Shown one piece after another: positions 1 to 8,236 of a stretch of 64,000 bases of DNA. Every line of letters begins with the position of its first letter. Positions within the stretch are counted from its first letter, which is position 1. Under the pieces are notes generated by a model that was given only the letters and a program-made list of their open reading frames with translations, had not been told where the DNA came from and did no database searches. The DNA lies in NCBI GenBank assembly GCA_030524765.1, contig JAUNGA010000002.1, forward strand, positions 1 through 64,000. The letters run 5' to 3'. This DNA is from Bacteroidales bacterium (lineage in GTDB: Bacteria > Bacteroidota > Bacteroidia > Bacteroidales > Muribaculaceae). Both the position numbers and the translations under genes were made by a program.

Positions 1-54
1 CTCTTTCTATAACTGGATAATGTTTAACCCGTCCAACTTTTTGGGGTCACTTCA
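1..54 (-). mobile_element. End of an IS3-family (IS150-like) insertion sequence, continuing left of the window
   Basis: Read on the minus strand from position 54, the sequence begins TGAAGTGACCCCAAAAAGTT and continues with GGACGGG. This resembles the terminal inverted repeat of IS150-group IS3 elements (TGnAnTG-ACCC...GTTGGAC). Only the tip is in the window, so no transposase can be seen and the element may be intact or a remnant. It lies 38 bp beyond the stop codon of ilvC and does not cut the gene. The assignment rests on recalled terminal patterns, not on a search. Confidence 0.55.
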
Positions 55-92
55 CGATGCCGGGGCGCTCTTGTTGTGTCGGGTAGCGTCGA

Positions 93-1145
93 TCAGCAGG
101 GGCGCACATTCTCGGGCCGCAGCTGACGCACGGTCTCGGCGGCGCGCCACAGCTCGCTCTCGCGCAGCTGTCGCAACTCCTCGTTGAGTTTGTCGCGATA
201 GTCGGGAGCCGAATTGGCGTCAATCGATTTCTGAGCCTCGCGGCCCGAGCGGACACTCTCGTAGAGGTCTTCCATCACGGGCTTGATGGCGTCGTGGAAT
301 GGAGTCATCCAGTCGAGGGCGCCGCGCTGTGCGGTGGTCGAGCAGTTGGCATACATCCAGTCCATGCCGCGGGCGGCAAAGAGAGGCATCAGCGACTGGG
401 TCAGCTCCTCGACTGTCTCGTTGAAGGCCTCTGACGGTGTGTGGCCGTGCTCGCGCAGTGTCTCGTACTGGGCCAGGAACAGGCCCTGGATAGCACCCAT
501 CAGCGCGCCGCGTTCGCCGGTCAGGTCGCTCACGGCCTCGCGCTGGAATGTCGTCTCGAACAGATAGCCCGAGCCGATGCCGATGCCCAGTGCGAGCGTG
601 CGGTCGAGCGCACGGCCCGTATAGTCCTGCCCGACGGCATACGAGGCATTGATGCCACGGCCCTCGAGAAAATGCGAACGCACCGTAGCGCCCGAACCTT
701 TGGGCGCCACCATGATCACGTCGACGTCGGCCGGTGGCACCACACCCGTACGGTCGGGCCATGTGATGGCGAATCCGTGCGAGAAGTAGAGTGCGTCGCC
801 GGCCTTGAGCTGACCCTTTATCACAGGCCACTGACTGATGACAGCGGCGTCAGAGAGCAGACACATGATGATGGTGGCACGGCGGCAGGCCTCCTCTATG
901 TCAAAGAGGGTCTCGCCGGGTATCCAGCCGTCGGCTATCGCCTTCTCGAAGGTCTTGCCCTGACGCTGGCCTACGATGACATTGAAACCGTTGTCGCGCA
1001 GGTTGAGGCTCTGGCCAGGCCCCTGCACACCATAACCGATAACAGCGATAGTCTCGCCTTTAAGCACCTCGCGGGCGCGGCTGAGAGGAAACTCCTCGCG
1101 GGTGACGACAGTCTCTTCGACTCCGCCAAAATTAAGTTTTGCCAT
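93..1145 (-). CDS. ilvC: Ketol-acid reductoisomerase
   Basis: Converts acetolactate or acetohydroxybutyrate to the dihydroxy acid using NAD(P)H and Mg2+, the second common step of valine, leucine and isoleucine synthesis, in the cytosol. At 350 aa it has normal class I length. The N-terminal Rossmann loop reads GYGVQGPGQS (about residues 37-46) instead of the textbook GSQGHA; this variant is, as I recall, usual in Bacteroidetes. The cofactor loop follows (VGQRQGKTFEKA), then SHGFAITW, MVAPKGSG and the metal-binding helical domain with EAVSDLTGERG and ETVEEL. It is the last gene of the ilv operon. The C-terminus looks complete although an IS end lies 38 bp downstream. Confidence 0.96.
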   Translation of the reverse strand: MAKLNFGGVEETVVTREEFPLSRAREVLKGETIAVIGYGVQGPGQSLNLRDNGFNVIVGQRQGKTFEKAIADGWIPGETLFDIEEACRRATIIMCLLSDAAVISQWPVIKGQLKAGDALYFSHGFAITWPDRTGVVPPADVDVIMVAPKGSGATVRSHFLEGRGINASYAVGQDYTGRALDRTLALGIGIGSGYLFETTFQREAVSDLTGERGALMGAIQGLFLAQYETLREHGHTPSEAFNETVEELTQSLMPLFAARGMDWMYANCSTTAQRGALDWMTPFHDAIKPVMEDLYESVRSGREAQKSIDANSAPDYRDKLNEELRQLRESELWRAAETVRQLRPENVRPC

Positions 1146-1183
1146 TTTTTATTGTTTAAATTTGTAATTTTATATTCTTTTCT

Positions 1184-1948
1184 CTATTGTTTTTTCTCCA
1201 CGGGTGAATATTTCAGCTTCACTCCCACGGCTCTCTCGCCGTCATCGCGGATGATTTCGGTGATTTCGGCTGACTGATCGCGGCGTTCCCGGCCGGTGAG
1301 CAGACTCACCTCGCGGCCGAAATAGCACTCATGGTCAAACGATGCGTCGAGCAACACTATGTCGTGCCTATCATAAAAATCGAGCGGACGCAGATTGAGC
1401 ACCAGATCGAGATAGCGGATGGTGTTGACGTGGCGGTTGAAGTCGATGTCACAGTTTTTGAACGTATAGCTGCTCTCTGCCACGCCGGCATCGCGGTCAA
1501 GCACCGGGCGCGGACTCTTCGGCACGGGGCACGGCCGCTCGACCACCGGGAAGGCATCGCGCTCGAGTTCGGCAAGGTTGGCCATGCGGCGTGTCTGCAT
1601 GTCTATGGCCACCCACACCGAGCGTATATGGGCCAGAGGCCGGCCATCGGCGTCGGTCATCAGATAGCAGCGGTCGCTGAAGAAACGGTTGTAGCCTTCG
1701 ATCCACGTAGTCATCGAGTATGTCTCGTTGATCGACGGATAACGCACCATTTCTATCGTAAGGCGTGCGAGCACCCACCCGAGCCTATGTTCGACGAGGT
1801 TTGAATAACCGATATCGAGGGCATCGGCATGGCGTGTGGCCGTCTCGATCGCCCTGGCGGCCACAAGCGTCACGGGCATGAGCCCGCGGGCATCGGTCTC
1901 GCCGGCGGTGAGAGACCACGTACGGGTATATTCGAGCGGTCTATCCAT
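1184..1948 (-). CDS. Acyl-ACP thioesterase (hot-dog fold)
   Basis: A 254-residue protein of the FatA/FatB-like acyl-ACP thioesterase family, which releases free fatty acids from acyl carrier protein. Two hot-dog halves are visible. The first contains NLVEHRLGWVLARLTIEM and WIEGYNRFFSDR; the second has the active-site signature DIDFNRHVNTIRYLD near residue 173, with the Asn and His expected for catalysis. The start is taken at MDRPLEYTRTW, where family homology begins and where ATG overlaps the ilvN stop by 8 nt (ATGGATAG); an upstream in-frame extension is judged spurious. Finding it between ilvN and ilvC is a conserved Bacteroidales arrangement as far as I recall. A role in balancing branched-chain or free fatty acids is inference. 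Confidence 0.88.
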   Translation of the reverse strand: MDRPLEYTRTWSLTAGETDARGLMPVTLVAARAIETATRHADALDIGYSNLVEHRLGWVLARLTIEMVRYPSINETYSMTTWIEGYNRFFSDRCYLMTDADGRPLAHIRSVWVAIDMQTRRMANLAELERDAFPVVERPCPVPKSPRPVLDRDAGVAESSYTFKNCDIDFNRHVNTIRYLDLVLNLRPLDFYDRHDIVLLDASFDHECYFGREVSLLTGRERRDQSAEITEIIRDDGERAVGVKLKYSPVEKKQ

Positions 1949-2510
1949 TTTCGTTGAGTTTTTGTTGACGTTCGCGTTGCTGCTCGAGGAAGATGTCGAT
2001 GTGTTCGACCGGTGATTTTGTGACGCACACACGGCCCGAACGCACAAACTGACGTATGCCGTATCGGCGCAGGCAGTCAAACAGGGCCTCGGTCTCCCAG
2101 GGATGTCCGGTCTTCTCAATCACCACATACTCGGGTGTGACCTCGAGCAGACGGGCCGAGTGGCGGCGTATCAGTGTCTCGAGCTCACCCGACGAGATCA
2201 GCTCTGTCGTAGGCACCTTGTAAAGCGCGATTTCCTGATAGACTATTTCCTCGTCGGTATATAGAAACACCTTGAGCACCTCGACTATCTTCTCGAGCTG
2301 TGCCACGACCTTCTCCATAGTGGGACGGTCGGCCCATGTCGTGAGGGTGAGTTTGTGTATGTCGGGCACCGACGACACGCTGGCCGAGACATCCTCGATG
2401 TTGAGACAGCGGCGGGTGAATATGTTTGATACACGGTTGAGCAGGCCGACTGAATTCTCAGAATAGACCGTCACCGTGAACAGCTGGCGCATGGGTTGGT
2501 TCTTAGTCAT
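1941..2510 (-). CDS. ilvN: Acetolactate synthase small (regulatory) subunit
   Basis: Regulatory subunit that binds valine and activates the IlvB catalytic subunit. The N-terminal ACT domain is clear (YSENSVGLLNRVSNIFTRR, about residues 15-33, with the ligand-contacting NSVGLLNRV loop), followed by a second ACT-like region. At 189 aa it is slightly longer than the roughly 165-aa Enterobacterial IlvH; the C-terminal tail (LEQQRERQQKLNENG) is charged. Its ATG overlaps the ilvB stop by 8 nt (ATGACTAA) and its own stop overlaps the thioesterase start by 8 nt, so translational coupling along the operon is likely. Confidence 0.93.
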   Translation of the reverse strand: MTKNQPMRQLFTVTVYSENSVGLLNRVSNIFTRRCLNIEDVSASVSSVPDIHKLTLTTWADRPTMEKVVAQLEKIVEVLKVFLYTDEEIVYQEIALYKVPTTELISSGELETLIRRHSARLLEVTPEYVVIEKTGHPWETEALFDCLRRYGIRQFVRSGRVCVTKSPVEHIDIFLEQQRERQQKLNENG

Positions 2511-4239
2511 GGCTGAATATTTTGTCGGGTGTGAGCATGATGTAGTCGACCGGATGTCCGGGCGGAGTCATCGGGAATACCATATCTGTCTCGTCGATGG
2601 CTACATTGAGCAGATAAGCGCCGTCGTGGGCGAGCATGCGCCCGATGGCGGCCGGCAGATCCTCGCGGCGTGCCACATCCTCGGCGGCGATGCCGTATGC
2701 GGCGGCGATCGCCTTGAAATCGGGGTTGAGCAGCGGAGTCTGCGAGAATCGGGCGCCGAAAAACATATTCTGCCACTGGCGCACATTGCCCAGGAAGTTG
2801 TTGTTGAGCAGAATCATCTTGACCGGTATGCCGTATTGCATTATTGTGCCCAGCTCTTGCACGGTCATCTGCAGGCCGCCGTCACCGCCGAAGTAGCACA
2901 CCGTGCGGTCGGGGCGCCCGACTGCGGCGCCGATGGCGGCAGGCAGGCCGAATCCCATCGTGCCCAGGCCGCCCGAACTGATAAAGCTGCGTGGCTCGGT
3001 CAGCGGGAAGTAGCGTGCCGTCATCATCTGGTTCTGGCCCACATCGGTGACGGCTATGGTGCCGGGGCCGGCCGCCTCGCCCACGGCGCGGGCCACCTCG
3101 CCCATCGTCATCGGCGATCCGGGCCGGCGGTGCAGCTCGCGCTCGACTACCTCGGCGCGCTCGGTGGCGGCACAGTCGGCCAGCAGAGCGAGCCACTCGT
3201 CGTGACGTGCCGGGCTGATCATCGGCAGCAGGCCGTCGAGCACCGTGGCCACATCGCCGTGCAGGGCGACGTCGCAGGCTACGGTCTTGCCGAACTCCGA
3301 ACTGTCGATATCGACGTGTATCACCCTGGCCTGCGGGGCATACGAGTCGGTGTTGCCCGTCACGCGATCGTCAAACCGCATGCCCAGGGCAATGATCAGG
3401 TCGGCGCGGTTTGTGGCGTGATTGACGGCCACAGCGCCGTGCATGCCGGCCATGCCGGCATAAAGGGGATGGTCGGTCGGTATGGCCGACAGGCCGAGCA
3501 GAGTGCATCCCACGGGTATCGAAGCCCTCTCGGCCAGCTCGGCGAGCTGACGTCCGGCGCCCGACAGCGTGACACCCTGGCCGGCGAGTATCAGCGGCCT
3601 GCGGGCCTCGTTGATGAGTCCGGCGGCACGCACAAAGGCGTCGTGGTCGATGACCGGTTCGGGATTGTAGCTGCGTATGAAGTTGACCGGCCTGTAGTCA
3701 TAGTCGAGCATGCCGATCTGCGCGTCTTTGGCGATGTCGAGCACCACGGGTCCGGGTCGCCCGGTCGACGCGATATAGAATGCCTTGGCCACGGCCTCGG
3801 GCACCTCGTCGGCGCTGCGCACCTGATATGACCATTTGGTGATAGGCTGCGTGACGGCCACCACATCGGTCTCCTGAAAGGCATCGCTGCCCAGATAGCG
3901 CGCGCCGACCTGACCGGTGATGACGACGAGGGGGGTAGAGTCCATCATCGCGTCGCTCAGTCCGGTGACGCAGTTGGCTGCTCCGGGGCCCGATGTGACT
4001 ATGACCACACCGGTGCGTCCCGTGGCGCGTGCATAGCCCTGGGCGGCGTGCATGGCGCCCTGCTCGTGGCGCACGAGTATGTGACGCAGACGGTCGGCAT
4101 AGTCATAGAGGGCGTCGTAGACAGGCAGGATGGCCCCGCCCGGATAACCGAAGACCGTATCGACGCCCTCGGCGAGCAGCGTGCGCAGCAATGCCTCGGC
4201 GCCGTTTATATGATCATGTTGTTTGCTTTCTGTTGTCAT
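2503..4239 (-). CDS. ilvB: Acetolactate synthase large (catalytic) subunit
   Basis: Thiamine-diphosphate enzyme condensing pyruvate with pyruvate or 2-ketobutyrate, the committed step of branched-chain amino acid synthesis. The start is placed at MTTESKQHDHINGAEALL, giving 578 aa; the frame is open further upstream, but that would run over the ilvD stop and lacks homology. The N-terminal Pyr domain shows FGYPGGAILP and RHEQGAMHAAQGYARATG (catalytic Glu). The central domain follows, and the C-terminal PP domain has the TPP/Mg motif GGDGGLQMTVQEL...LNNNFLG. It begins 13 nt after ilvD and overlaps ilvN by 8 nt. Confidence 0.95.
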   Translation of the reverse strand: MTTESKQHDHINGAEALLRTLLAEGVDTVFGYPGGAILPVYDALYDYADRLRHILVRHEQGAMHAAQGYARATGRTGVVIVTSGPGAANCVTGLSDAMMDSTPLVVITGQVGARYLGSDAFQETDVVAVTQPITKWSYQVRSADEVPEAVAKAFYIASTGRPGPVVLDIAKDAQIGMLDYDYRPVNFIRSYNPEPVIDHDAFVRAAGLINEARRPLILAGQGVTLSGAGRQLAELAERASIPVGCTLLGLSAIPTDHPLYAGMAGMHGAVAVNHATNRADLIIALGMRFDDRVTGNTDSYAPQARVIHVDIDSSEFGKTVACDVALHGDVATVLDGLLPMISPARHDEWLALLADCAATERAEVVERELHRRPGSPMTMGEVARAVGEAAGPGTIAVTDVGQNQMMTARYFPLTEPRSFISSGGLGTMGFGLPAAIGAAVGRPDRTVCYFGGDGGLQMTVQELGTIMQYGIPVKMILLNNNFLGNVRQWQNMFFGARFSQTPLLNPDFKAIAAAYGIAAEDVARREDLPAAIGRMLAHDGAYLLNVAIDETDMVFPMTPPGHPVDYIMLTPDKIFSHD

Positions 4240-4252
4240 AGGCGTTGATTGT

Positions 4253-6061
4253 TTAGATATCGCGCACTCCGCCCTTGTCGGCCGACGAGGCGTGGGCGGC
4301 ATATGCGCGCAGGGCGGCGCTGACACAGCGGTCGCGTCCGGCCGGGGTGAAAGATTCGGTGGCGCGGCGTCGCTCGAGCTCGTCGGCCGGCACATCGAGG
4401 GTGATGGTACGCGACGGTATGTCGATGACCACGCGGTCGCCGTCGCGCACGAGGGCTATCGGGCCGCCGGCCGCAGCCTCGGGCGATACATGGCCTATCG
4501 ACAGGCCCGACGTGCCGCCTGAGAACCGTCCGTCGGTGACAAGCGCACAGGCCTTGCCCAGGCCGCGAGCCTTGAGATACGACGTGGGATACAGCATCTC
4601 CTGCATGCCCGGGCCTCCCTTCGGGCCCTCGTAGGTGATGAAGACGACGTCGCCCGGTTTCACCTCACCGGCGAGGATGCCGTCGACGGCAGTGTCCTGC
4701 GAGTTGTAGACGCGGGCCGTTCCCTCGAAATGCAGTATGCTCTCGTCGACGCCTGCGGTCTTTACCACGCAGCCGTCAGGAGCGAGATTGCCCCTCAGCA
4801 CTGCCAGGCCGCCGTCGGCCGAGTAGGCGTGCGCGATGTCGCGTATGCATCCGTTGGCGCGGTCGGTGTCGAGCTCGCCGTAGTAGGTCATCTGCGAGCC
4901 GGCCTCGGTGGTGCGGCGTCCGGCCGGGGCACTGCGCCACAATATGTCGGCCGCGTCGTCGTACGCGCTGCCGCCCACTGCCCAGCGGTCGATCGCACCG
5001 GCCAGCGTCAGGCCGTCGGCCCGCAGGGCAGTCGTGTCGAGCAGGCCGCCGTCGGCAAGCTGCTTGAGTATGGTGAGCACGCCGCCCGCACGGTTGACAT
5101 CCTCGATATGGTAGCGCGAGTTGGGCGCCACCTTGCACAGCACCGGGGTGCGGCGCGACAGGGCGTCTATGTCATCGAGAGTGAAATCCACCCCGCCCTC
5201 GGCGGCGACCGCCAGCAGGTGCAGCACGGTGTTGGTCGAGCCGCCCATGGCGATGTCGAGCGTCATGGCATTGAGCATGGCGGCACGCGTCGCTATCGAC
5301 CGTGGCAGCACGCCGGCATCGCCGTGGCCGTAATAGGCGTCGGCCATCTCGACAATCCGGCGTGCCGCCCGTCTGAACAGTTCGAGACGGTTGACATGAG
5401 TGGCCACGACGGTGCCGTTGCCGGGCAGCGACAGGCCGAGGGCCTCGGTGAGACAATTCATCGAATTGGCCGTGAACATTCCCGAGCATGAGCCGCAGGT
5501 GGGACATCCGTGGCGCTCAAGCCGGTCGACGCGGTCGTCGGCCACACGGTCGTCGGCGCTCTCGACCATAATATCGACCAGATCCACGGCCTCGCCGTCG
5601 ACACGGCCGGCCTCCATCGGGCCGCCCGACACGAATATCACGGGTATGTTGAGCCTCATCGCGGCGATGAGCATGCCCGGAGTGACCTTGTCGCAGTTTG
5701 ATATGCACACCATGGCGTCGGCACAGTGGGCGCGCACCATATACTCGACCGAGTCGGCGATGATCTCACGCGAGGGCAGCGAGTAGAGCATACCCTCATG
5801 CCCCATGGCTATGCCGTCGTCGACGGCTATGGTATTGAGTTCGGCGGCAAAGCATCCGGCTTTGCGTATCTCGTCAACCACGAGCCGGCCGATCTCGCGC
5901 AGATGCACATGGCCGGGCACAAATTGCGTGTAGGAGTTCACCACGGCGATCACCGGACGCCCCATCTGGCTGTCGGTCATGCCGTTGGCGCGCCATAGGG
6001 CGCGGGCGCCGGCCATACGCCGGCCTGTAAAAGACTTTCTACTGTTGAGCGGATTAGACAT
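4253..6061 (-). CDS. ilvD: Dihydroxy-acid dehydratase
   Basis: Iron-sulfur dehydratase that turns dihydroxy acids into 2-keto acids, the third common step of valine/leucine/isoleucine synthesis. At 602 aa it is a normal full-length IlvD. Cluster and metal ligands are visible: [12 protein letters not shown] (about 120-131), [19 protein letters not shown] (about 190-208), and [20 protein letters not shown] near the C-terminus. It is the first gene of the operon, transcribed from the promoter at 6116-6146. No leader peptide rich in Ile, Leu or Val, and no attenuator, is evident in the roughly 50-nt leader, so regulation by attenuation is not supported by what I see. Confidence 0.95.
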   Translation of the reverse strand: MSNPLNSRKSFTGRRMAGARALWRANGMTDSQMGRPVIAVVNSYTQFVPGHVHLREIGRLVVDEIRKAGCFAAELNTIAVDDGIAMGHEGMLYSLPSREIIADSVEYMVRAHCADAMVCISNCDKVTPGMLIAAMRLNIPVIFVSGGPMEAGRVDGEAVDLVDIMVESADDRVADDRVDRLERHGCPTCGSCSGMFTANSMNCLTEALGLSLPGNGTVVATHVNRLELFRRAARRIVEMADAYYGHGDAGVLPRSIATRAAMLNAMTLDIAMGGSTNTVLHLLAVAAEGGVDFTLDDIDALSRRTPVLCKVAPNSRYHIEDVNRAGGVLTILKQLADGGLLDTTALRADGLTLAGAIDRWAVGGSAYDDAADILWRSAPAGRRTTEAGSQMTYYGELDTDRANGCIRDIAHAYSADGGLAVLRGNLAPDGCVVKTAGVDESILHFEGTARVYNSQDTAVDGILAGEVKPGDVVFITYEGPKGGPGMQEMLYPTSYLKARGLGKACALVTDGRFSGGTSGLSIGHVSPEAAAGGPIALVRDGDRVVIDIPSRTITLDVPADELERRRATESFTPAGRDRCVSAALRAYAAHASSADKGGVRDI

Positions 6062-6115
6062 ATGACGTATAAGACAGAATGCGAGAAATTATACCTGATT
6101 GCAATAATCTTAACA

Positions 6116-6146
6116 CAAAAGTACGGTTACGGTTCGGATTTGCAAA
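6116..6146 (-). promoter_or_regulatory. Promoter of the ilv operon
   Basis: On the minus strand a TTTG (-33 element, 6143-6146) is followed after 19 bp by TACTTTTG (-7 element, 6116-6123), an exact match to the Bacteroidetes consensus TTTG-N19-TAnnTTTG. It lies 54 nt before the ilvD start. Confidence 0.75.
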
Positions 6147-6185
6147 GAAATTGCACAAATATCTGCCAAAAGTGTAAGATCCGGT

Positions 6186-6222
6186 GCAAAAAAAAGCGCC
6201 CCCGCCGGGCGGGAGCGCTTTT
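6186..6222 (-). terminator. Rho-independent terminator of the SusCD-lipoprotein operon
   Basis: A GC-rich hairpin (AAAAGCGC on one arm, GCGCTTTT on the other, with an inner CCCGCC/GGCGGG stem) begins about 25 nt after the lipoprotein stop and is followed on the minus strand by eight Ts. Confidence 0.8.
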
Positions 6223-6245
6223 GCTATAGAGTGTCGATACAGTGA

Positions 6246-8207
6246 TCAGAGTTGTTTGGTCGAGACGCTGTTGACGCCAAGACGGATCTCGTGGTTGCTG
6301 TTCATCTGTTTGCGCACAGCCTTGCCGGTTGCACGGCCCATGATAGCGTGGATGCGCTGTACGGTACGGCGACCGATCTTGGCGGGAGCCGAAGCGGGAG
6401 TCAGCTCGCTGAACTGGATGGCGGTATAGAAACCGTTGTTATCCTTATCACGCCAAGCATAGCCGAATTCACCCGACTTGGGATCAGCGAAGAGCGAATT
6501 AGAGATATAGAGCACACCATCGCTCAGAGCGTCGAGAGCCTCGGGTTTAAGAAGTGTCTTGGCCTCTTCAACCGTATAACCCTGCGATACAGCGTCACCC
6601 ATCGTATTGCCGATAATCCAGTCTGCGCCGCCGTACGAAGGATCCTTATCGGGATTCCAGGTCAGGCCACCCCACTGAGGCTCGATTGAGACAGCCGAGC
6701 GATCGTGGATGTCGACAACGACATGCGAAGCGGCGGTATTTGAGTTGTAGCCGCTGTAAACGAGGAAGTTGTACTCGGGATCAGAAGTATAAAGGTTGAC
6801 CAGACGCAACAGGTTGGGATCTTTCTTATTGCGCTGCACGGGGAATTCCCACAGGATATCCTCGTAGGTGTAACCACCCTGGAAGGTGAATCGTGCGGTA
6901 GCCCAGCCATCGATGATCAGAGCCGAACCGTAGTCCTCCCAGTCAGCCTCGCCGTTACCACCTGCTGAGATAGTGATGTTGGCGCGGGCAGTAGCCGATT
7001 TCTGAACCGAACCGTTGGCATAGGTGACAACAGTAGCAAAGTAAGTGCCGTCGCCGTCAATGGGCAGGAATATCTGCTGGGCCTCGCCCTTGGGGGTGAT
7101 GCTCATCGACTCAACCGAGCCGTCGATCACAGCCTGAACAGCCTCGTCGGCATTTTTGGCGAGAACCATGGCCACTTTGGCCTCCTGAACATCATCGCCG
7201 AGCTCAACGCTGCAGACAGCCTGATAGTCGCCTGTAGTCACGTCGTTGAACAGACCGGTGTAGGTGATGTTTGCAGCGTAGTCGCCGTAGATACCGCCGG
7301 GCAGTACGAGCACAGCATTGCCGTCAGAATTGACACCGAAGAATTTACCGCCGTCGTAAAGAGGGAAGTACATCAGCAGAGAGCCCTTGGGGAAGGTGAT
7401 CACCTTGTCGGCCAGTTTACCATAGAGGTTAGAGTAGCCGCCCGAGAGATTCTCCTCGCAGTCTGACATGATCATGATGTTGCCGTAGTCCTCGTTGAAA
7501 TCCATACCGGTAGCCTGAGCGGGAATGAACACCTTGTCAGGGTTGGTGGCATCGATATAGAAGTAGCTGTCGGTTGCACCGGTCGCGTCATCCCAGATAA
7601 ATCCGAAATACTTAGACAAGGGACCATAGAGGTTGACGAGGCGGTAGTAGCCGGGCTTGAGCAGGCTCTCCTGGATCTCGAGAGACAGCATCGTGGTATT
7701 TGTGATACCGAAGCTTTCCCAATCGAACATTTCAGAGAAGCATGTCTCGATATACTGTGCTGTACCGAGGGTCTTGTAGGGCTCGGCGACGGCTACAGTC
7801 AGAGTGAAGGTATTGTTGCCATATTCAGATACGGCAACACCATCGGCAAACGAAAGGGTCACAGAGGCTCTCTTGCCGTAGCCGATAGCCTCGGCGTCGC
7901 ATGTGATCTGCATGGTGGCGGCATTCTGGTCGGCATCGAAGTGAACAGACGAGGGTACGGTGAACACGCCGGCAGCCTCGGTAGTAGATGTGATTGTATA
8001 ATCTGCCGCACCACTTACATCATAGCGGTTTACAGTGACCTCAAACTGTACCGGCGCCAGTTCGATAACAGACTCGGTCTTAGCCTGAGCCGGGAAGTAC
8101 ACGCCGGGCGACTGGGGACCGGGTACGTAATCGTCATCGTCGCTACAAGCTGTGAATACACCCGAGAGAGCGACAGCTGCGATGAGTGAATATTTGAAGA
8201 ATTTCAT
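6246..8207 (-). CDS. SusCD-associated outer-membrane surface lipoprotein
   Basis: A 653-aa lipoprotein: MKFFKYSLIAAVALSGVFTAC is a signal peptide with the lipobox cysteine at residue 21. The residues after the cysteine are SDDDD, an acidic stretch typical of Bacteroidetes surface lipoprotein export. Residues about 30-145 look like a Calx-beta or Ig-like beta module. The rest is beta-rich with no catalytic signature I recognise, and the C-terminus is basic. It lies 29 nt downstream of SusD and 6246 is followed by a terminator, so it is the last gene of a SusC-SusD-X operon. In such loci the third gene usually encodes a surface glycan- or ligand-binding protein (SusE-positioned); that role is inferred from position only. 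Confidence 0.72.
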   Translation of the reverse strand: MKFFKYSLIAAVALSGVFTACSDDDDYVPGPQSPGVYFPAQAKTESVIELAPVQFEVTVNRYDVSGAADYTITSTTEAAGVFTVPSSVHFDADQNAATMQITCDAEAIGYGKRASVTLSFADGVAVSEYGNNTFTLTVAVAEPYKTLGTAQYIETCFSEMFDWESFGITNTTMLSLEIQESLLKPGYYRLVNLYGPLSKYFGFIWDDATGATDSYFYIDATNPDKVFIPAQATGMDFNEDYGNIMIMSDCEENLSGGYSNLYGKLADKVITFPKGSLLMYFPLYDGGKFFGVNSDGNAVLVLPGGIYGDYAANITYTGLFNDVTTGDYQAVCSVELGDDVQEAKVAMVLAKNADEAVQAVIDGSVESMSITPKGEAQQIFLPIDGDGTYFATVVTYANGSVQKSATARANITISAGGNGEADWEDYGSALIIDGWATARFTFQGGYTYEDILWEFPVQRNKKDPNLLRLVNLYTSDPEYNFLVYSGYNSNTAASHVVVDIHDRSAVSIEPQWGGLTWNPDKDPSYGGADWIIGNTMGDAVSQGYTVEEAKTLLKPEALDALSDGVLYISNSLFADPKSGEFGYAWRDKDNNGFYTAIQFSELTPASAPAKIGRRTVQRIHAIMGRATGKAVRKQMNSNHEIRLGVNSVSTKQL

Positions 8208-8236
8208 GTTTTTTTGTCTTTTACTGATTTATGAAA

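Noticed and set aside
441..1277. 278-codon plus-strand frame over ilvC
   Set aside because: Antisense to a clear ilvC; long antisense frames arise from GC-rich third positions. No family resemblance.
1949..2119. Upstream extension of the thioesterase frame
   Set aside because: Overlaps ilvN and is Ser/Asn-rich low complexity; homology starts at the ATG at 1948.
2476..3831. 451-codon plus-strand frame over ilvB
   Set aside because: Entirely antisense to ilvB; His/Gly/Ala-rich composition typical of shadow frames.
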